The notes under the pieces were generated by a model. That model was not told the origin of the DNA. It ran no database searches and saw only the letters and a program-made list of their open reading frames with translations. The translations under genes were made by a program, and so were the position numbers. 64,000 nucleotides of DNA from Gibbula magus (Eukaryota > Mollusca > Gastropoda > Trochida > Trochidae): contig OW388300.1 of the NCBI GenBank assembly GCA_936450465.1, forward strand, positions 43,742,358-43,806,357, written 5' to 3'. Of the stretch, positions 13,601-28,600 are shown piece after piece. Every line of letters starts with the position of its first letter. Within the stretch, counting starts at the first letter, position 1.

Positions 13601-16600
13601 CTGTTTCATTAAAATATAGTCTCTGCAGAACTTTTCAAACAAAAGGACCCAGTTTTTAAAATTTGTATTTGACAAAATGTTGGCAAAGTCTTGTCACCAC
13701 GGAACAGGAACACATTTTGTTCTTTAGTAAACCACAGATTATCAAGTACTTGCATGTGGAAGTTGGATTAAACAAATGGAAATAATAAATTCCACAAATC
13801 TTTTGATGAAACTGACAGACCTGTTTTATTTAAATGCTGATCTCCCACAGGTGTACTCATCAACGTAACGAGCTAATAATCAAGAAAAGCTAACATCAAA
13901 TGATTAAAGACATATACCAGGGTAGACCTGTAGTTTCACAAATTAGTGAATCATAACTGATGCATGAAACAGTGTTTCTTGATCAAAGCTGACCGCATTC
14001 TGAATTACCCATCTTGATCCGGATCAGGACCGGTACAAGATCTCCTCTTCAGTGTCATTTTTACAGTACTTAGTTGAAGAGCTGGTCCACAGGTTATCAG
14101 ACTTAAAGAGTCTAATTCAAAATTTTGTACGTCAGCACCCTATTAGAAACTTGCATTTTACATTCTTATTTCCATGTCGCCCGATCTGAATATTAAAACC
14201 TGCAGTTAGCCTGTAGAATTTATTGCGAGTGAACCATTTACAGGAGTCACAACATACTAACAAAGAGAGTCCAGACTGAGTACTTTATACTTGCAGGTGA
14301 AAATAAGTATACATATATCTCAATCTAGAAAACTATTTTTATGGGGGAAAAAAAGAAGATAAGATGGAAATGGATTTATCGGATAGGAAACAGTGATTTT
14401 CAACAAAATTACTGGACTAGCACAAGGTGAACAGAGCAAGATTATTCCTTTCTGCAGTTTCTGTGGAACCACAAACTGGACCATAATTATGAGCGCAGTT
14501 CAACATTCAAGTTTCTGTGGCAGAGCTACAGATAAGCTGCGTATTTGCGTAAATTACGCATTAATTTTAGTAAAAACTCAATTCCTCTAAGTTCTATTGC
14601 GTACAAAAACGCTTACATGTTCGCAAATACTCTATTAAGCCGATGTCTAATGAGTACACAAAGTAATGTCAAAGATTGACATGCGTACCATGGTAATCGG
14701 TTTCAGTAACTGAAATCTGAAAACCGATCTCAACTGATATTTGAGGGCTGTAATATTATCTCAGCAGTTCTCTGCAACCACTCAAACTTGCTTTTATCAA
14801 CTGATATGGAAGTACATTTAGTCGCGCTTCTAACGTTCCTTGCCCTGTGTTAAAAAATCTACCAAGAAGTAGATTGCGCTGGCCTACAAAGCAACCAGTC
14901 ATTTTCGCTACCATATCATTCGATAAAACCGACAAAGCTGTTCTTGGTACTGTTTCAGCGAAAAATAAATCCTGTTTGAGTTGTTTATAACATAATCTAT
15001 GGTTAAGCATGGCCATTTGGACATGTCCGATATGACTACTTTGAAAAAATATGCGAAATCTTTAGCAATGAATGAGAGGTTAAATATTTTCAAATGTTAC
15101 ATTATTCAACTTGGAAGTCTTTAGTCAGAATAGATCGATTATCTATTATGAATAACAGATGAATCAGCATTTAAAGATGTTCAACAAACCTTGTCTCTGA
15201 ACACTCCCAGTTGCAGAAGTGCATTGTTATGTAGCTTCTGCGGTCATTTTCAGTAACAGTGTCACACACATGTGCATTGGAATATTTAAATGTATCTATA
15301 GGAATAGGGTCATTTTTATTTTATTGTAACTAATTGAAATACACTTTGTTTTATGAAAACATATTTGTCTTCAATACATTTAAAATGAAAATGGTATTTC
15401 AGTAGAACTCAGTCAAGCTTTGGAGTTATCTCACTTTGGACAAAATTGTGACCATATCTTAGTTTTCTAAACATACCATTAAAATATAATTTTTTCTTTC
15501 GTTATATGGATTTGTATATTAAATTATATGGTTATTTAAAGTTTCGGGTCACTGTAATAGGTTTTGAATTTACAAACCTCCTTATTCCACAATTCCTAGA
15601 ACTTTATAGATAAAATTTCCTCATACATTATACTTTTTGTTTTTAAACCTTAGTAATCAATATGGGTAAGCCTTTATTTCATTGATACTGTCAGTTATAC
15701 TCATATATACTCTTTAAATTGAAATCAAAATAAGAAACAAATATTACATGTTTTAAAATTTCTAATTTTGTAAGACAGAGACAAAAAGTATTGCTTGCGG
15801 CGTCACCTTGTATACTTATTTTCTTTGTCTTATGACCAATTTATATGAAGATTTAATGGATTGTACCTAGTGTGTGAAACTTGCTTTATGTTTTGTCATT
15901 TCGACAGTTAATGCAAAATTAGTAAAATACCCAATTGATTTGATTGAGCTGCGAACAATTTATTTGGTTACTCAAAAGAAATGTTGGATACTCAATTAAG
16001 GTGGATGCAAGCGCGTACATTACTCAATCAACCAAAAACTTATCTGTAGCTCTGCTGTGGAGTCACAAACTGGTTCATAATAGAAACTTGTTCAGATTGA
16101 AGTTATCGTACCATAAACATCAACTGAAAGCTTTACAAAACCAAGAATGGGCAAAATAACCAAATCCTTTCAAAAAGACTATTGATACTGAAATAGAGAT
16201 GGTGCAAGTTCTAAAAGACTTTTTTTTAAATGGGGAAAACATTATGTTTTATAATTTTCTTTTCATTCTTCATGAATCTAACTGGAATCAATTAGGACAA
16301 AACGAAAGAAAATACCATCATTTTCTGTAAGTGAACTGTTGATGATGATTACGGAGATTTAACGAGCGGTTTTCAGCAGAGCTGTTCTCCCACTCGGGTC
16401 ACACGGACCATTAATAAAGGTTGAAAATTTCCAAAAAGGATAAAGGTGGAGGCAAATTTTAAGTGAACTGAAAACATCATAAATTTCAGAAATGGGCACC
16501 GCAATAAAGCCAAGATAAAGGCATTAAACTAAAACATGGTAAGAAATGGAGTTTGCAACTTGAGTAGAGTTGAGTTTTTGTCTTGCACTGAAAATTCTCA

Positions 16601-19600
16601 GAATGTAACAGAATTGACAGGTAATGGCCAATTCTGCTGTCAGTCTTATTTTACAAATTGTTAAATCACTTTTCTGTATTTTAAACAAAACTATGAATGA
16701 TCAAAGCAGTAAGACGGTAATCATGCTTTCAAAATTAAGAAGTTTCGAAAGGATTCCTTTCCTAAACATTATTTCTTTTAACTGTGTATGGCCTCATACC
16801 AAGGAACAGCAAATAAACAGGCCATGAGATAATGAACAAATTGAAAAAAAAACCAAGGGCAAAAGGGTGTAACATCATGCCTAAAATACTTGAAAGACAC
16901 CAACACTAGAGAAGTTTCAAAAGCTTCTATGAAACTAAAGTTATCACCATAATTGAAAACGGCACATGACTTGCGCTGGTTTCAATGTTCCATTGGCTTC
17001 ACATTTTTCATTGATTTCACATTTTACAAGATTTCTGTTCTTATAAATTTTCTTTTACTACATTAGACATTCAGAAATACAGAATTAATAAAGGCACAGA
17101 AAACAAGAGAACTTTCCTTTTTAGAACATGGAAGTGACCATTTGTATAACCAGTTGTTCATCTCAGACTGGCCGAAGAGTGAATTAAACATTCCAAACCT
17201 GTGTGACTAAGTAAAAGTAACCCTATTTTTCAAAATTTAATTAATGGACACCAAGGCCAAAGGTTTGGTTAATTGCCAATGATACCTGAGAACAACAATG
17301 AACAATTTATTTCACTATAAGAGAGAACAAAAAGTTCTATCAAGCATCCTTACACGAAGTATGGTCTGACTAATAATATCAACAACAGGAAATGTAATAT
17401 GGGAAAGGGAGTTTGAAGGCAGTTGTCAATCACGGGGAAAGGTAATTACCGGTAGATCAAAATATGACAAACTGAATGTTCAAAAGATGGAATGTTATAT
17501 GTAACAGTCCACAAATAAATCTTAATTTGTTAAATTTTTCATGTTTTTCATAACTAATCAAATTTAAAATGATAAACCAGTGCGTTTGAAAATCAATGTG
17601 AATATGAAACCAGTGGTTATTCATAAAGTATGAGTATCAACAAGTGATATGAAGAAGATTAACTGCAAGGTAATAAGCTCAATCTAATTAAAATGTAAAT
17701 GTAACATTCACCTGCAGTGCTCAGTACGTCTGAGGAAACTTCTGTCACCTCCTTGTTGCCATGAGCATCACTTTACCAATGAAAGTAGGGGTCACTTTGG
17801 ACAGAATTATCCAATTTAAATTTGAAATAATGTTATCAACCAAATAAGCACCCAAGATACAAATTGGGATCCTCCTTTTAAGAAAGCGTTATGAAGAACA
17901 TAACTTGGTTTTCAATGAGTGAGCGAGCTAGCTATTGCTTAACGCTGCTTTGGCAGTATCGCAGCCATTTGCGGCTGGTTTTCAATAATGTACAGCATTT
18001 CGATGTTCATCAGAACACTGACTTTGGGGAGACTCAATGGAATGGACACGTCACACATAAGTGAACATGTCTTTTGTGATTGATGATTTGTTTAATTTTG
18101 AATGTTTTTTCACAAGTGTTTATGGGGCAGGTTATTTTCCTGTTCTAAGGAATAAATTTGACTTGCATTGTCTCTCTTATTTTTGTCAAATGGGGATTAC
18201 TTTGAACCAGTAAGCGCTGTTCAGCAAGGTTGTGTTTCAAGTCTGTTTATATTTTATATAGCCTTGTGATTAATTTAATTTGTAAAGTTTCATTGCCTAT
18301 ACTGTACATTATGGTCTTATCTTTATGTATTCTACCAAAATACAGGAATTGAATGACTTCCGACTAACTTGAAATGTATTGTAATGGTAAGTTTGAGGAG
18401 AGAAGGGTACAGGATATGCTCGGGGTCAAGTAGAAGAAAGACTTGTTCACTGAATTTGAGGCAAAATGAACTGAAACAACAATGCTACTAATTTGAAGAA
18501 AACATTAATATTTTTTAATGAAAAAACTTTCATGGCAGACAAGACTGACCATAGGGAATTTCCTTAGATGGTAAACATGAGCACAGCGAGATAACGTCAC
18601 ATCTGCACTCTAATTGGACTGGGAAACGCTGTGACTGTAGGCAGTTTGTCTCACCTGGGCCTGAGGTATTTGGTAACCACCGTCGGGGGAATGGAAAATT
18701 GCCATTCCATTTTGGTAAGTGTATGGAACTCCATTAGTGAACATAACTGTTCCCTGCGTTAAATTTGGATCTGAAAATGGACAACAAGGGCAAGTCTACA
18801 ATAACTTCAGGTCATTCAAACCTTGGCAGAGAGGCACTCCTTTGAAATTGTTCATGGTCATGATCATTTTTCAACTGAGAAGTGAGTTTGGACTAATTGC
18901 TTTTTTCTAGCGCATTTACTGTTGTGACAGTGGGACTGGCTAGTATTATTGCAGAGTAAGAGCCAAAACCTCTTGGTCTGAAAGACTGCCATTACCTCTG
19001 CAATTTCACAATGTTTTACCTGTCAAATCATTAATTTGACAGTCTTCACTATTATATCATTTCACAATTGAAGAGAGACGGAGTTTATCGCTGCTTTCAA
19101 CAGCATTTTACTGTTATGACAGCAGCTAGTAATATTGCAGAGAGCCCAAACCTCCTTGTATAATCTCTGCAAGAGATACTTCTATTTGATGACCGATTTG
19201 AAAAGTGAATGTTTGAAACTATTACAAGAATTATACCTAGTGTTCAATCACTTTCGGCCACTGAATTTCAATGTACCATATTCCTTTGAAACCCTTCTGT
19301 AAGTAGAATGGCATTCTATTATAGCAGTAATAAACACTTGCTAGAGTGTCCCGATTGGTTGCATTTAAATCTAGTTGTGCAATCAGCGATTGAGTTACAT
19401 TTCCTCTACCTCAATATATTGCTAGTAAGGGAGACATGGTCTTTGCAGTGTGTGGATGCAAAGAGCTATTTGCAAAAGTTGGACAATCCCCGGCCTCGTT
19501 TGTGCAATACTTTTTCAGTGTTTACTTTTCACCAACATGGATTTGTCATTTTATAGAAAATGTATTTCATGATTTATAACCGATTTAGATAAATTTGTCC

Positions 19601-22600
19601 TCTTCCTTGGCTTTATATGACAGGTATGCCAAGTAGTTTCTATCACTGCTTCAACATTGCCACTAAAAACATTTGTTGGAAATCGAATGCTCTTAGTCTT
19701 CCCTCTGCTAATCCTCTCTACATGCCAAACAGGAAATTTCAGTCACTTTCTTTCACAAAAAGCATTCCTGTAAAATATAATATATTCAAGTATGAAATGC
19801 CTCTCTGCCCTGAGGGATGGAGATTAAAACATGCAACTGCAAAAGTAAAATATGACTTTGAAATTCAAATGCACAAAATATAATACCTAATTGAACTAAT
19901 GGCATAACAAACAGCAGGCATAACTTCATTATCTTTAAGTGCGCTAAATAACATGCATTTGAATTTCATTCTTGCCAGAAATGAACCGACATCCATTTAT
20001 CAGTTAACTTGTGTATAAAAATTTACTCAATTTATTATTAAAAGCATGATATACATATAATTGTCAATAAGTCAAAATCTGCAAGTTTAATTCGATAAAT
20101 GGAGGATGTTCATTGAATATGTTCACGGACAAATATTAGATTTTAGTTGAACAAGTTATCAGAATCAAAAGGACACGAAATGCTCTAAAAGGACCAAAAC
20201 TGTGCATGAATAGCAGTAGTACTCACCATAGGTTCTCGGCAACACCTAAGGAAAAGAAAGGAAGACAAATGTGTTAGCAAGTTCTTTGAGAAATGACGTT
20301 TTATGTTCTTTATTCAACCTGAACTCATTGAGCAAGATAGAGACCATGTGCAAGAAGTAACATGACCCGACGTCACTCTTTGTGTAATCATCCGCCACAT
20401 TCATGACCAAGCGTTTGGCAACAACTTGCTGTTTCATGGAGTGTGTGTGTTGATTTTGGTTGGTCTAATTGAACATTGAGGAAAGGGTTATCTTCATTTC
20501 CCACTAACCAGGAAAGAAGGAGCTACGGATCAGTCATCAGCGAGATAAAAAGAGAAGTTTTGTTTGGTCAAAAAGTTCAAATTGTTACCATAAAGATAGA
20601 AAAAATAGAGCCATTGGCTCTGTAGATAAGCCTTTTGCATGCTTTTAATTTGCTTTATATTCTAAGGTAGTTTATCATATAAACCAAAGGTCAAAAACAT
20701 TTTTGACTAATTAGTCAGACAAACAGGCCTTGACAGGTACTCATTGCTAATTCAAGAATCACCAACTGCATGATAGGAGGTTCATTAAATTAAAAGGCAG
20801 TTAAAATGATGTCAAAAGGATGGCTCACACATAGTAATTTAATGAGTAATGAGTAACATATTGGAATGAGGCAAACATTACGGTAGTTTGTATAGATCTG
20901 TAAAATGCACCCCTCCTACCACCAGGGTTAGAAATTAGCACCAGTCCCGTAGTCCATGGCTAGTGAAGAAGAACCTGGGCTAGTAGATTGTAAAAACGGG
21001 TAGTCAAGGACTAATTAACCCTTACGTTGCGTATTTCTATTTTACCCCTTTTAGCCCCTGTGGCAAATATTCTGACCATCTAGCTCGCAGCTGTATTTTG
21101 GCTTAAGCACTAATGGGCACCCCTGGCGGAATATTCCAGACGGCGAACCCGGTACCGTTTCATGTCTACATAGCAAAAACGGACTATAGAAGGGCGTTAT
21201 ATACAATTCCAACTCGTGGCACCCGTACACAAATGGTTGATACCTACATGCAACTTTGAATGAATTTTCTATGAATTTCCGTTTTTTTCTTCCTATTTCT
21301 TCTAAAGATTGTCTTTAATTCAAGACTTATAAAATCATTCATTCGAAACGAGAACTTTCGATTTATATATGGAATTGAAGACAAGATGTTTGCCTTCACA
21401 ATGATATAAAAATAGAGCAATTGGCTCTGTAGCTCATCAGTCAATAAATAATGATAAAAGTTATGGTCTTATAAAAAAAATAAAATTTAAGACCCTCTAT
21501 TCGTAATTTTCAAGTCAACTTGTCTTTCTCAACAACCATTTCCCAAAGTACATGTTAGAATTCACACATTTAGGATTACCTACCTTAGTTTGAAGTGAAG
21601 AGCACATAAAATCTCAAGAGTACTGTTCAAAGCTTGCTACCATATTTTTTTGTTTATAGGTTGTGTGACTCTGTGATCCATATTTTGGGTCACAGGGTCA
21701 GTAAAATTACAATTTAGAGTCCATTTGGCCAAGGAGTCTGTATACAACATTTCAGCTTTTACAATTTAGAATTCCCAATTGGCCAAGTACTCTGCACATA
21801 AAATTTCAGCTCCCTAGAGTCATTGGTTCTGGAGAAGAAGATGAAACTAGGTTTTGAGGTTGTGACCCCTGTGACCCTATTTGGGTTCACGAAATCTACA
21901 ATCTAGAATCCCTACTGGCCAAGGAGTCGGCAAAGAACTTTTCAGTTCTCCAGACAGATAGCCGGACGCCGGATGCCATGCCATAAGCCCATCGGGTCTT
22001 TCAGGCCTGATGAGCTAAAATTGTATTTGACTCAGTGAGAAGGGGCACACCACCACCATATAAGTTTCTTCCATACCAAATGTTTGCAAGTGAAGTCATA
22101 CAGTTTTTTGTATAAGTTTTCTGGAAACGATTACGGACGGACAAAAGCTTAGCTCATGCAAAACAAGTGTTTGCCACTAACATGGCAATGTCCCCCGCCG
22201 GTGACATTGACCTAGTAAGACACATCATTGGAGCTACTTGGGTTCATGATATATCGTGTTAATAAGAGTTTTAAAAGTGGTCAAAGTGTTGTGGTGACCT
22301 TGAAAATAAGGTCAAGGTCACCAAATCGACTGGCGTCTGCATCATCCTCCAATGTAGACTGACACCAAATTTGAAAACATTTGGTCCAACCAGTCATAAT
22401 AAATGGTGATAACAAGAGTTCGAAAAGTGGTCAAAGTGTTGTAGTGACTTTGAAAATAAGGTCAAGGTCACCAAAATCCCCTGGTATCTGCGTCATCCCC
22501 CAGTGTAGACTGACACCAAATTTGAAGACTTTGAGTCCAACTGGTAAAGATATATATCGCGTTAACAAGAGTTAGAAAAGTGCTCAAAGTGATGCGGTGA

Positions 22601-25600
22601 CCTTGAAAATAAGGTCAAGGTCACCAAAATAAACTGGTGTCTGTGTCTTTCCCCAATGTAGGCAGAAACCAAATTTGAAGACTTTGGATGCAACGCTTCA
22701 TGAGATATTGCGTAAACAAGAGTTCAAAAAGTGGTCAAAGTGTCGTGGTGACCTTGAAAATAAGACCAAGGTCACCAAAATTGACTGGTGTCTGCGTCTT
22801 CCCACAATGTAGGCAGACATGAAATTTGAAGACTTTGGATGCAACGCTTCATAAGATATCGCGTAAACAAGAAATGTGACGTACGGACGGACGCCGCTGA
22901 ATACATAGTCCCCCGTTCCGCGTTGCGGCGGGGGACAAATATATGTAAGATACAAAACTTACCTGCTTTCGAATTGCTGGACCTATGTTCAATTTTCTGT
23001 CTTTGAAAACTAGATTATCTGCCTGAAATAAAATAAAAATTTATAAAAAAAGCTCATAAGTGCACAAAATCCAAAAAATACAATAAAACAGATAATTGGA
23101 TATCCACTACTTCAGTTAGTGGGTAATACACATGCTGAGTTTCAGGTATGATGAAGGGTTTTGAAGTTCTGCTCCTGAGCAGACCTATCTCTGAACAAAG
23201 TTCAAATCAAACACGTTTCTATGAAAACAGACAAAAAGATAATTTCAGAAATCTGAAAATATCAAAAGGCACTACTACAGTTACTGGGTGATACACATGC
23301 AAAGTTTCAGGAAGATATATGATGAAGAGTTTTGAAGCTGTGTCTCTGAGCAAAGTCCAAATTCAACACATTTCTATGGAAACGGAAAAGCACATTTTTT
23401 TCTCCAGAAATCTGACAATATCAAAAGGCATCATTTCAGTTAGTTGGTTATACACATGCAAAGTTTCAGAAAGATAAGATCAAGAGTTTTGGAGGTCTGC
23501 TCCGGAAATGAACCTGTCTCTGAACAAAGTCCAAATTCAACACGTTTCTATGGAAACGGGAAAAAAATAAAAATTTCAGAAATCTGAAAATAGCAAAAGG
23601 CACCACTTCAGTAGGTGGCTAATACACATACAAAGTTTCAGAAATATATCAGGAACGGTTTTCAAGTTCTCCTCCGGAAACAAATGATTACAGACGGACA
23701 GACTGACAGGGCGAAGACTATAATCCCACGGTAAAACATACCAGTGGGTTAAAAATTATGGCCTTGGTTAAGTTTCTCACAAAATGGATCCTACATCAAG
23801 TTCATGGTCACATGGTCAAAGGTTATAACTTCAGTGTGTGACATTGGAAACATAACATGTTAAAATGCTGACAAACTAGGAGAGCGTTTGCGGGACACCG
23901 CAGAAGCAGAGCAGCTCCGAAACTTTGGGTCTCGCCTTTCCCTGTTCCGCCTTCTAAAATAAATAAATAAAATGGGAATTTTTTTTGACAAAATTTTTTT
24001 CATTATTCAAGTTATTCTAACAAGTTGAATCATCACTGGGGTCTCTTTTCACAACTTTGTTCTTAAAACCTATTTCTGATTTCAAAATTGGATCAAAAGA
24101 TTAACATGGCCGTAACCAATATCTCATGACCTTGAACTTTGACCTTCAAGGTCACACCATCAATGATTACTTTTCATTGTGTATAACAACCATGTAATGA
24201 CTCAAAGTGTTCATTGTTAACATAAGGCATATTCACAATAGCACGCTTAAGTCGTGTCCTTGCTGTGACCTTGACCTTTGACAGATGTTAGTGAAAACCT
24301 TTTCAAATCTTGGCCTTTCTCCATAGTTGATATACACCAAATAAGAGCCTGATAGCACAAATATTTTTCAAGTTATCGTGATTACAAGGATTTTTTTTTA
24401 GCGATTTCAGAACTCGTGACCTTGACCTTTGACCTTGAATATGAACATGTCAAAATAATTCCCCAGGGGCATAAGTAAGAAGTTATGTACATGAGTTCTC
24501 AAAACCTTCTAGGAAAAAAGTTATAGCAAATACAAAACGCGCAGGCGGCGGCGACGGAAACTGCACAAAAACTGATAGCAGCTCCGACTAAGTCAGAGCT
24601 GCTAATGATCATACATGAACTTGGTTCGGGATTTAATTGCTAAAAATATAAGATTTGTCAGTATCCAATGACAGTTAAGATTCAGTAGTCACATGTTCTG
24701 TGACTACAGACTACGAGCTGCATAATTAACCTTCAGGTTTTTTTTTGAGGGTCCTCATGTTTGGAAAAGCTGGGTCCAAGTTCCAACACTGCTGACTGAA
24801 GTGAAGAACACATAAAATCTCAAGAATACCGTCTAAAGCTAAATAGTTTTGTTCAGGTCATGGCCCCTGTGACCCATATTCTACAATTCTACAATTTTGA
24901 ATCCCCATTGGCCAAGGAGTCCATAAAAGTTCAGTTACGAGTCTCAAGAGTCATTGGTTCTGGAGAAGAACTCGAAAATAACTCGTTAATATATCTAGCG
25001 GTCTGTTTGCAGTCTTCCAATATTTTTCTTACCTTAAAGCCACATTTGTGTGCAAATTTACTGTTAGGTTAACATAAACAACTGGTTTGAACTAGATGAG
25101 CGTTTGCGGGACACCGCAAAAGTAGAGCAGCCCCGAAACTTTGGGTCTCGCCTTTCCCTGTTCCGCCTTCTTGTCAGCTAAATTAAATGGGAATCTTTTT
25201 TGACAAATTTTTTTTCATTATTTAAGTCATTCTAACAAGTTGAATCATCACAGGGGTCACTTTTCACAAGTTTGTTCTTAAAATCTATTTCTGATTTCAA
25301 AATTGGATCAAAGGTTTAACATGGCCTTAACCAATATCTCATGACCTTGACCTTTGACCTTCAAGGTCACACCATCAATGATTGTTTCATTGTCGGAATT
25401 TGTGTACAACAATTATGCAATGACTCAAAGTGTTCATAGTTAACATAAGGCCAGACTTTTTTTTATTTCTTGGATTACGAATCCGCCGACCCCATTTCAG
25501 GGAGATTTGGAAAAAAAATAAAAATTTAAATTTAAGGTTTTTTTTCAAAATCCCGATACAAATTTTCCTTCATTTAATTAAAAAAACCCACATTAAATCA

Positions 25601-28600
25601 CGAGATATCTATTTATCAATCGTCTCGCTATACGTAGCTCATCACACCGTTTTGGTAATTATGATTCTTGTTTAACATAGAAAGCGCTTCCTACTTCGGT
25701 GTTTGAAGTTATGTTATCGTAATATAACTGGTTTTCCTTTCAACTTTCTGTTTCTGCAAGATAATGAATGGCTGTGTGAATGCAAAAATTGTGATTTTTC
25801 TGTTTTTGACGCCAAACTTGACGGGAATCAACGTATCTTTACAACAGTTCTTACACAAGCAGGACAGTTTGCCTTTATTTAATGCTTGTTAGACGTGTTT
25901 GTTAGTTTTTCTCAGTCCATCAAGTTACTGTCTGGCCTAAATATAACATAATAAAATTCAAAAAGTTGCCTTCAACTTTTTTTTATTTTTATTTTTAAAA
26001 TGGCCGACCGACAAAATAAATCCTGAAAAAAAATCTGTAATCCAAGAAATTAAAAAAGTCTGGCCTAAGGCATATACACTGGGATCACTTTGGGACGCGA
26101 TTTTGCAATATTATCGCATTAAAATTCTAAATATCCCATTAAAAAATTTGCAGTGCGATAAATTTCGCATTATCAAAATTAAACTGCGATCTACCTTTCT
26201 TTAACATTCTTTAAATTATCAGGAAACTTTTGGTTTTTGCTTGTAAGTATGTTCGAATGTGTTGCTGTCAATATTGCCATCAAAGATTGTATCTATTTAT
26301 AGAAATTGAGTTTCGACACTCGGGTCATGTCGGGTTTCATCGACTTAAGTCGGTAGCCTGTAGAATAGTATCAGTATTTCGAGGTTCATTTGACATTTAC
26401 AGTTCTTCCGAATGATAAACGGCCTTGACATTCACAGTGTCTTTGAATGAATGGTAGTCGACAAGCATGCGAGAAGAAACATTTATAATTTAAAATGCCA
26501 CTCAAGAAAAGTTCTTTGAAATTGAGGGGGTCAAGATATTCAGAAAATCTTCCAATTTATTTCAGAAGTAGAGAAAGTGACTGACAATTTGTGATTAAGA
26601 GACCGCGTATCACTGATGAACAGATAGATTTACGACTAGACAACTGTAAATACAGTTTTGAGAGTAAAGTTGTATTTCTATATATTTACATAATAACCTT
26701 GTGTTTCAGTTAATCTTAATTAGGTCTTTAAATCGTTTTCATAATAGCATGACAGATCTTTGCAAGTAAAGAAATTTAGAATTTAATATATATAAACAAA
26801 TATTTCTTTTAGTTGGGAAATAAATTGTAAAGTTCTGATTGAAAAAGAATGTTCCTAGGTACTACAGTACTGCATTGTTTTTTTTCCCCAAATATATAAT
26901 CATGATTATTTTAAAAAATTACAAAACATGTTAGGATATATATATTTTTTTGGGTCAAGAAAAACTGATAACAAATTTTAAATTGCAGTTTGTGCATGTT
27001 TATCATTAGCATTTGAAATTAATTTAGCTAGTATCAAAACCTGTTACTATTTATAATAAAATAATTAATTTAAACTTATTATAATTGCGATATGTAATTA
27101 ATCTTTATATTATAGAACATCAAATGATTCTGTGAATAAAGTCAAAGTCTTTCAATTTTCAAATGAAGTCCATCATGATCATTACAAGATTATCATGTTG
27201 TTATGTTACAAAGAAAGATAGTGTAATTTTATTTCATTATTTTATTGTATTATAGTACTTTTTAAAATTGATTCTTTAAAATCCCATCAGACTTTTGGAA
27301 TATCCCATTACATTCCTAAAAATCCCATTGCTTTTGTCATGGGGGGGGATTTTTTCCCATACACCCATTTTCCCAGGGTGATCCCTGTATACACAATAGC
27401 ATGCTTAAGTTGTGACCTCACTGTGACCTTGACCTTTGACAGATTTTACAAAAACTTTTTCAAATTTTGGTCTTTCTCCATAGTTGATATATATACAAAT
27501 AAGAGCCTTACAGCACAAAAAATGTTTGAAGTTATCGTGTTTACAAGGATTGTTGTAGCGATTTCAGAACTCATGACCTTGACCTTCGACCTTGAATGTG
27601 AACATGTCAAAATCATTCAACAGGTTTATAAGAAAGAAGCTATGTATATGAGGTGTTAATACCTTCTTGGAAAAAAGTTATTTAGTGAATTTTCAGAACT
27701 GGTTAACAATTTTAACATGACAATATCGTGTGACCTTGACCTTTGATCTTCAAGGTCACACAGTCAATGATTACTTTTCATTGTGTATAACAATCATGAT
27801 TCAAAGTGTTAATAGTTGAAATAAGACATTTTCGCAAAAGCATGGTTAAGTTGTGACCTCGCTATGACCATGACCTTAGACTGATGTAAGCGAAAACCTT
27901 TTCAAATCTTGGCCTTTCTCCATAGTTGATATAGCCTACACCAAATAAGAGCCGGATAGTACAAATATTTTTCAAGTTATCGTGTTTAGCGATTTCAGAA
28001 CTCGTGACCTTGACATTTGACCTTGAATATGAACATGTCAAAAACATTTCCCAGGGGCACAAGTAAGAAGTTATGTATATGAGTTCTCAAAACTTTCTTG
28101 TTATAGCCAATACAAAACGCGGCGGCGGCGATGGAAACTGCGCAAAAACTGATAGCAGCCCCGACTAAGTGCATTTAGTCTGGGCTGCTAATAAACTTTT
28201 GAAACTATAGTTAGCCATGCTATCGATGCTATTGTTTTTTTTTAAAAGTTACTATCGATGAAGTACTATTGACACAGTAATTATTGTGATAAATCGATAG
28301 AAAAATCTATTGTTATACCTCTAATTGCACAATGCATTGTTGTAATTCAACACAGACGTACCTCTTTTTTAATAATCCTCTCTGCATCTTCCTGATTTTC
28401 AAACGTAACAAATCCATATCTGAAAGGAAAGCATTCAGCATTACAACAATTTGAACAAACAATGGAGAAGAGCTTTACCTCTAATATTCTGAAGTATTTG
28501 ACTTGTTCTGTATTGTACAGCCTTTTCCTGGTCAGCAGTAGATTTACTGTCTACCCTGTTCAGCCAAGCCATGTACTTCTTGACCAAATAAAACAAAAGT

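Larger units (their letters stand above)
25091..28190. repeat. Family A copy split by two later insertions
   Basis: The family A head is at 25091 and its tail ends at 28190 (GGGCTGCTA). Comparison with the uninterrupted copy at 23876-24605 shows the text ATAAGGCATATTCACAATAGCA broken twice, by elements at 25449-26065 and 26080-27387. Outside the insertions the copy holds two units, with TGACCTTGACC motifs at about 25340, 27420, 27575, 27730 and 28005. Confidence 0.75.

Noticed and set aside
14756..15093. Two overlapping 60-86 residue frames on the minus strand, possible boule exon or small gene
   Set aside because: No Boule-like or other family motif, no suitable splice sites in phase, and composition like the rest of the intron.
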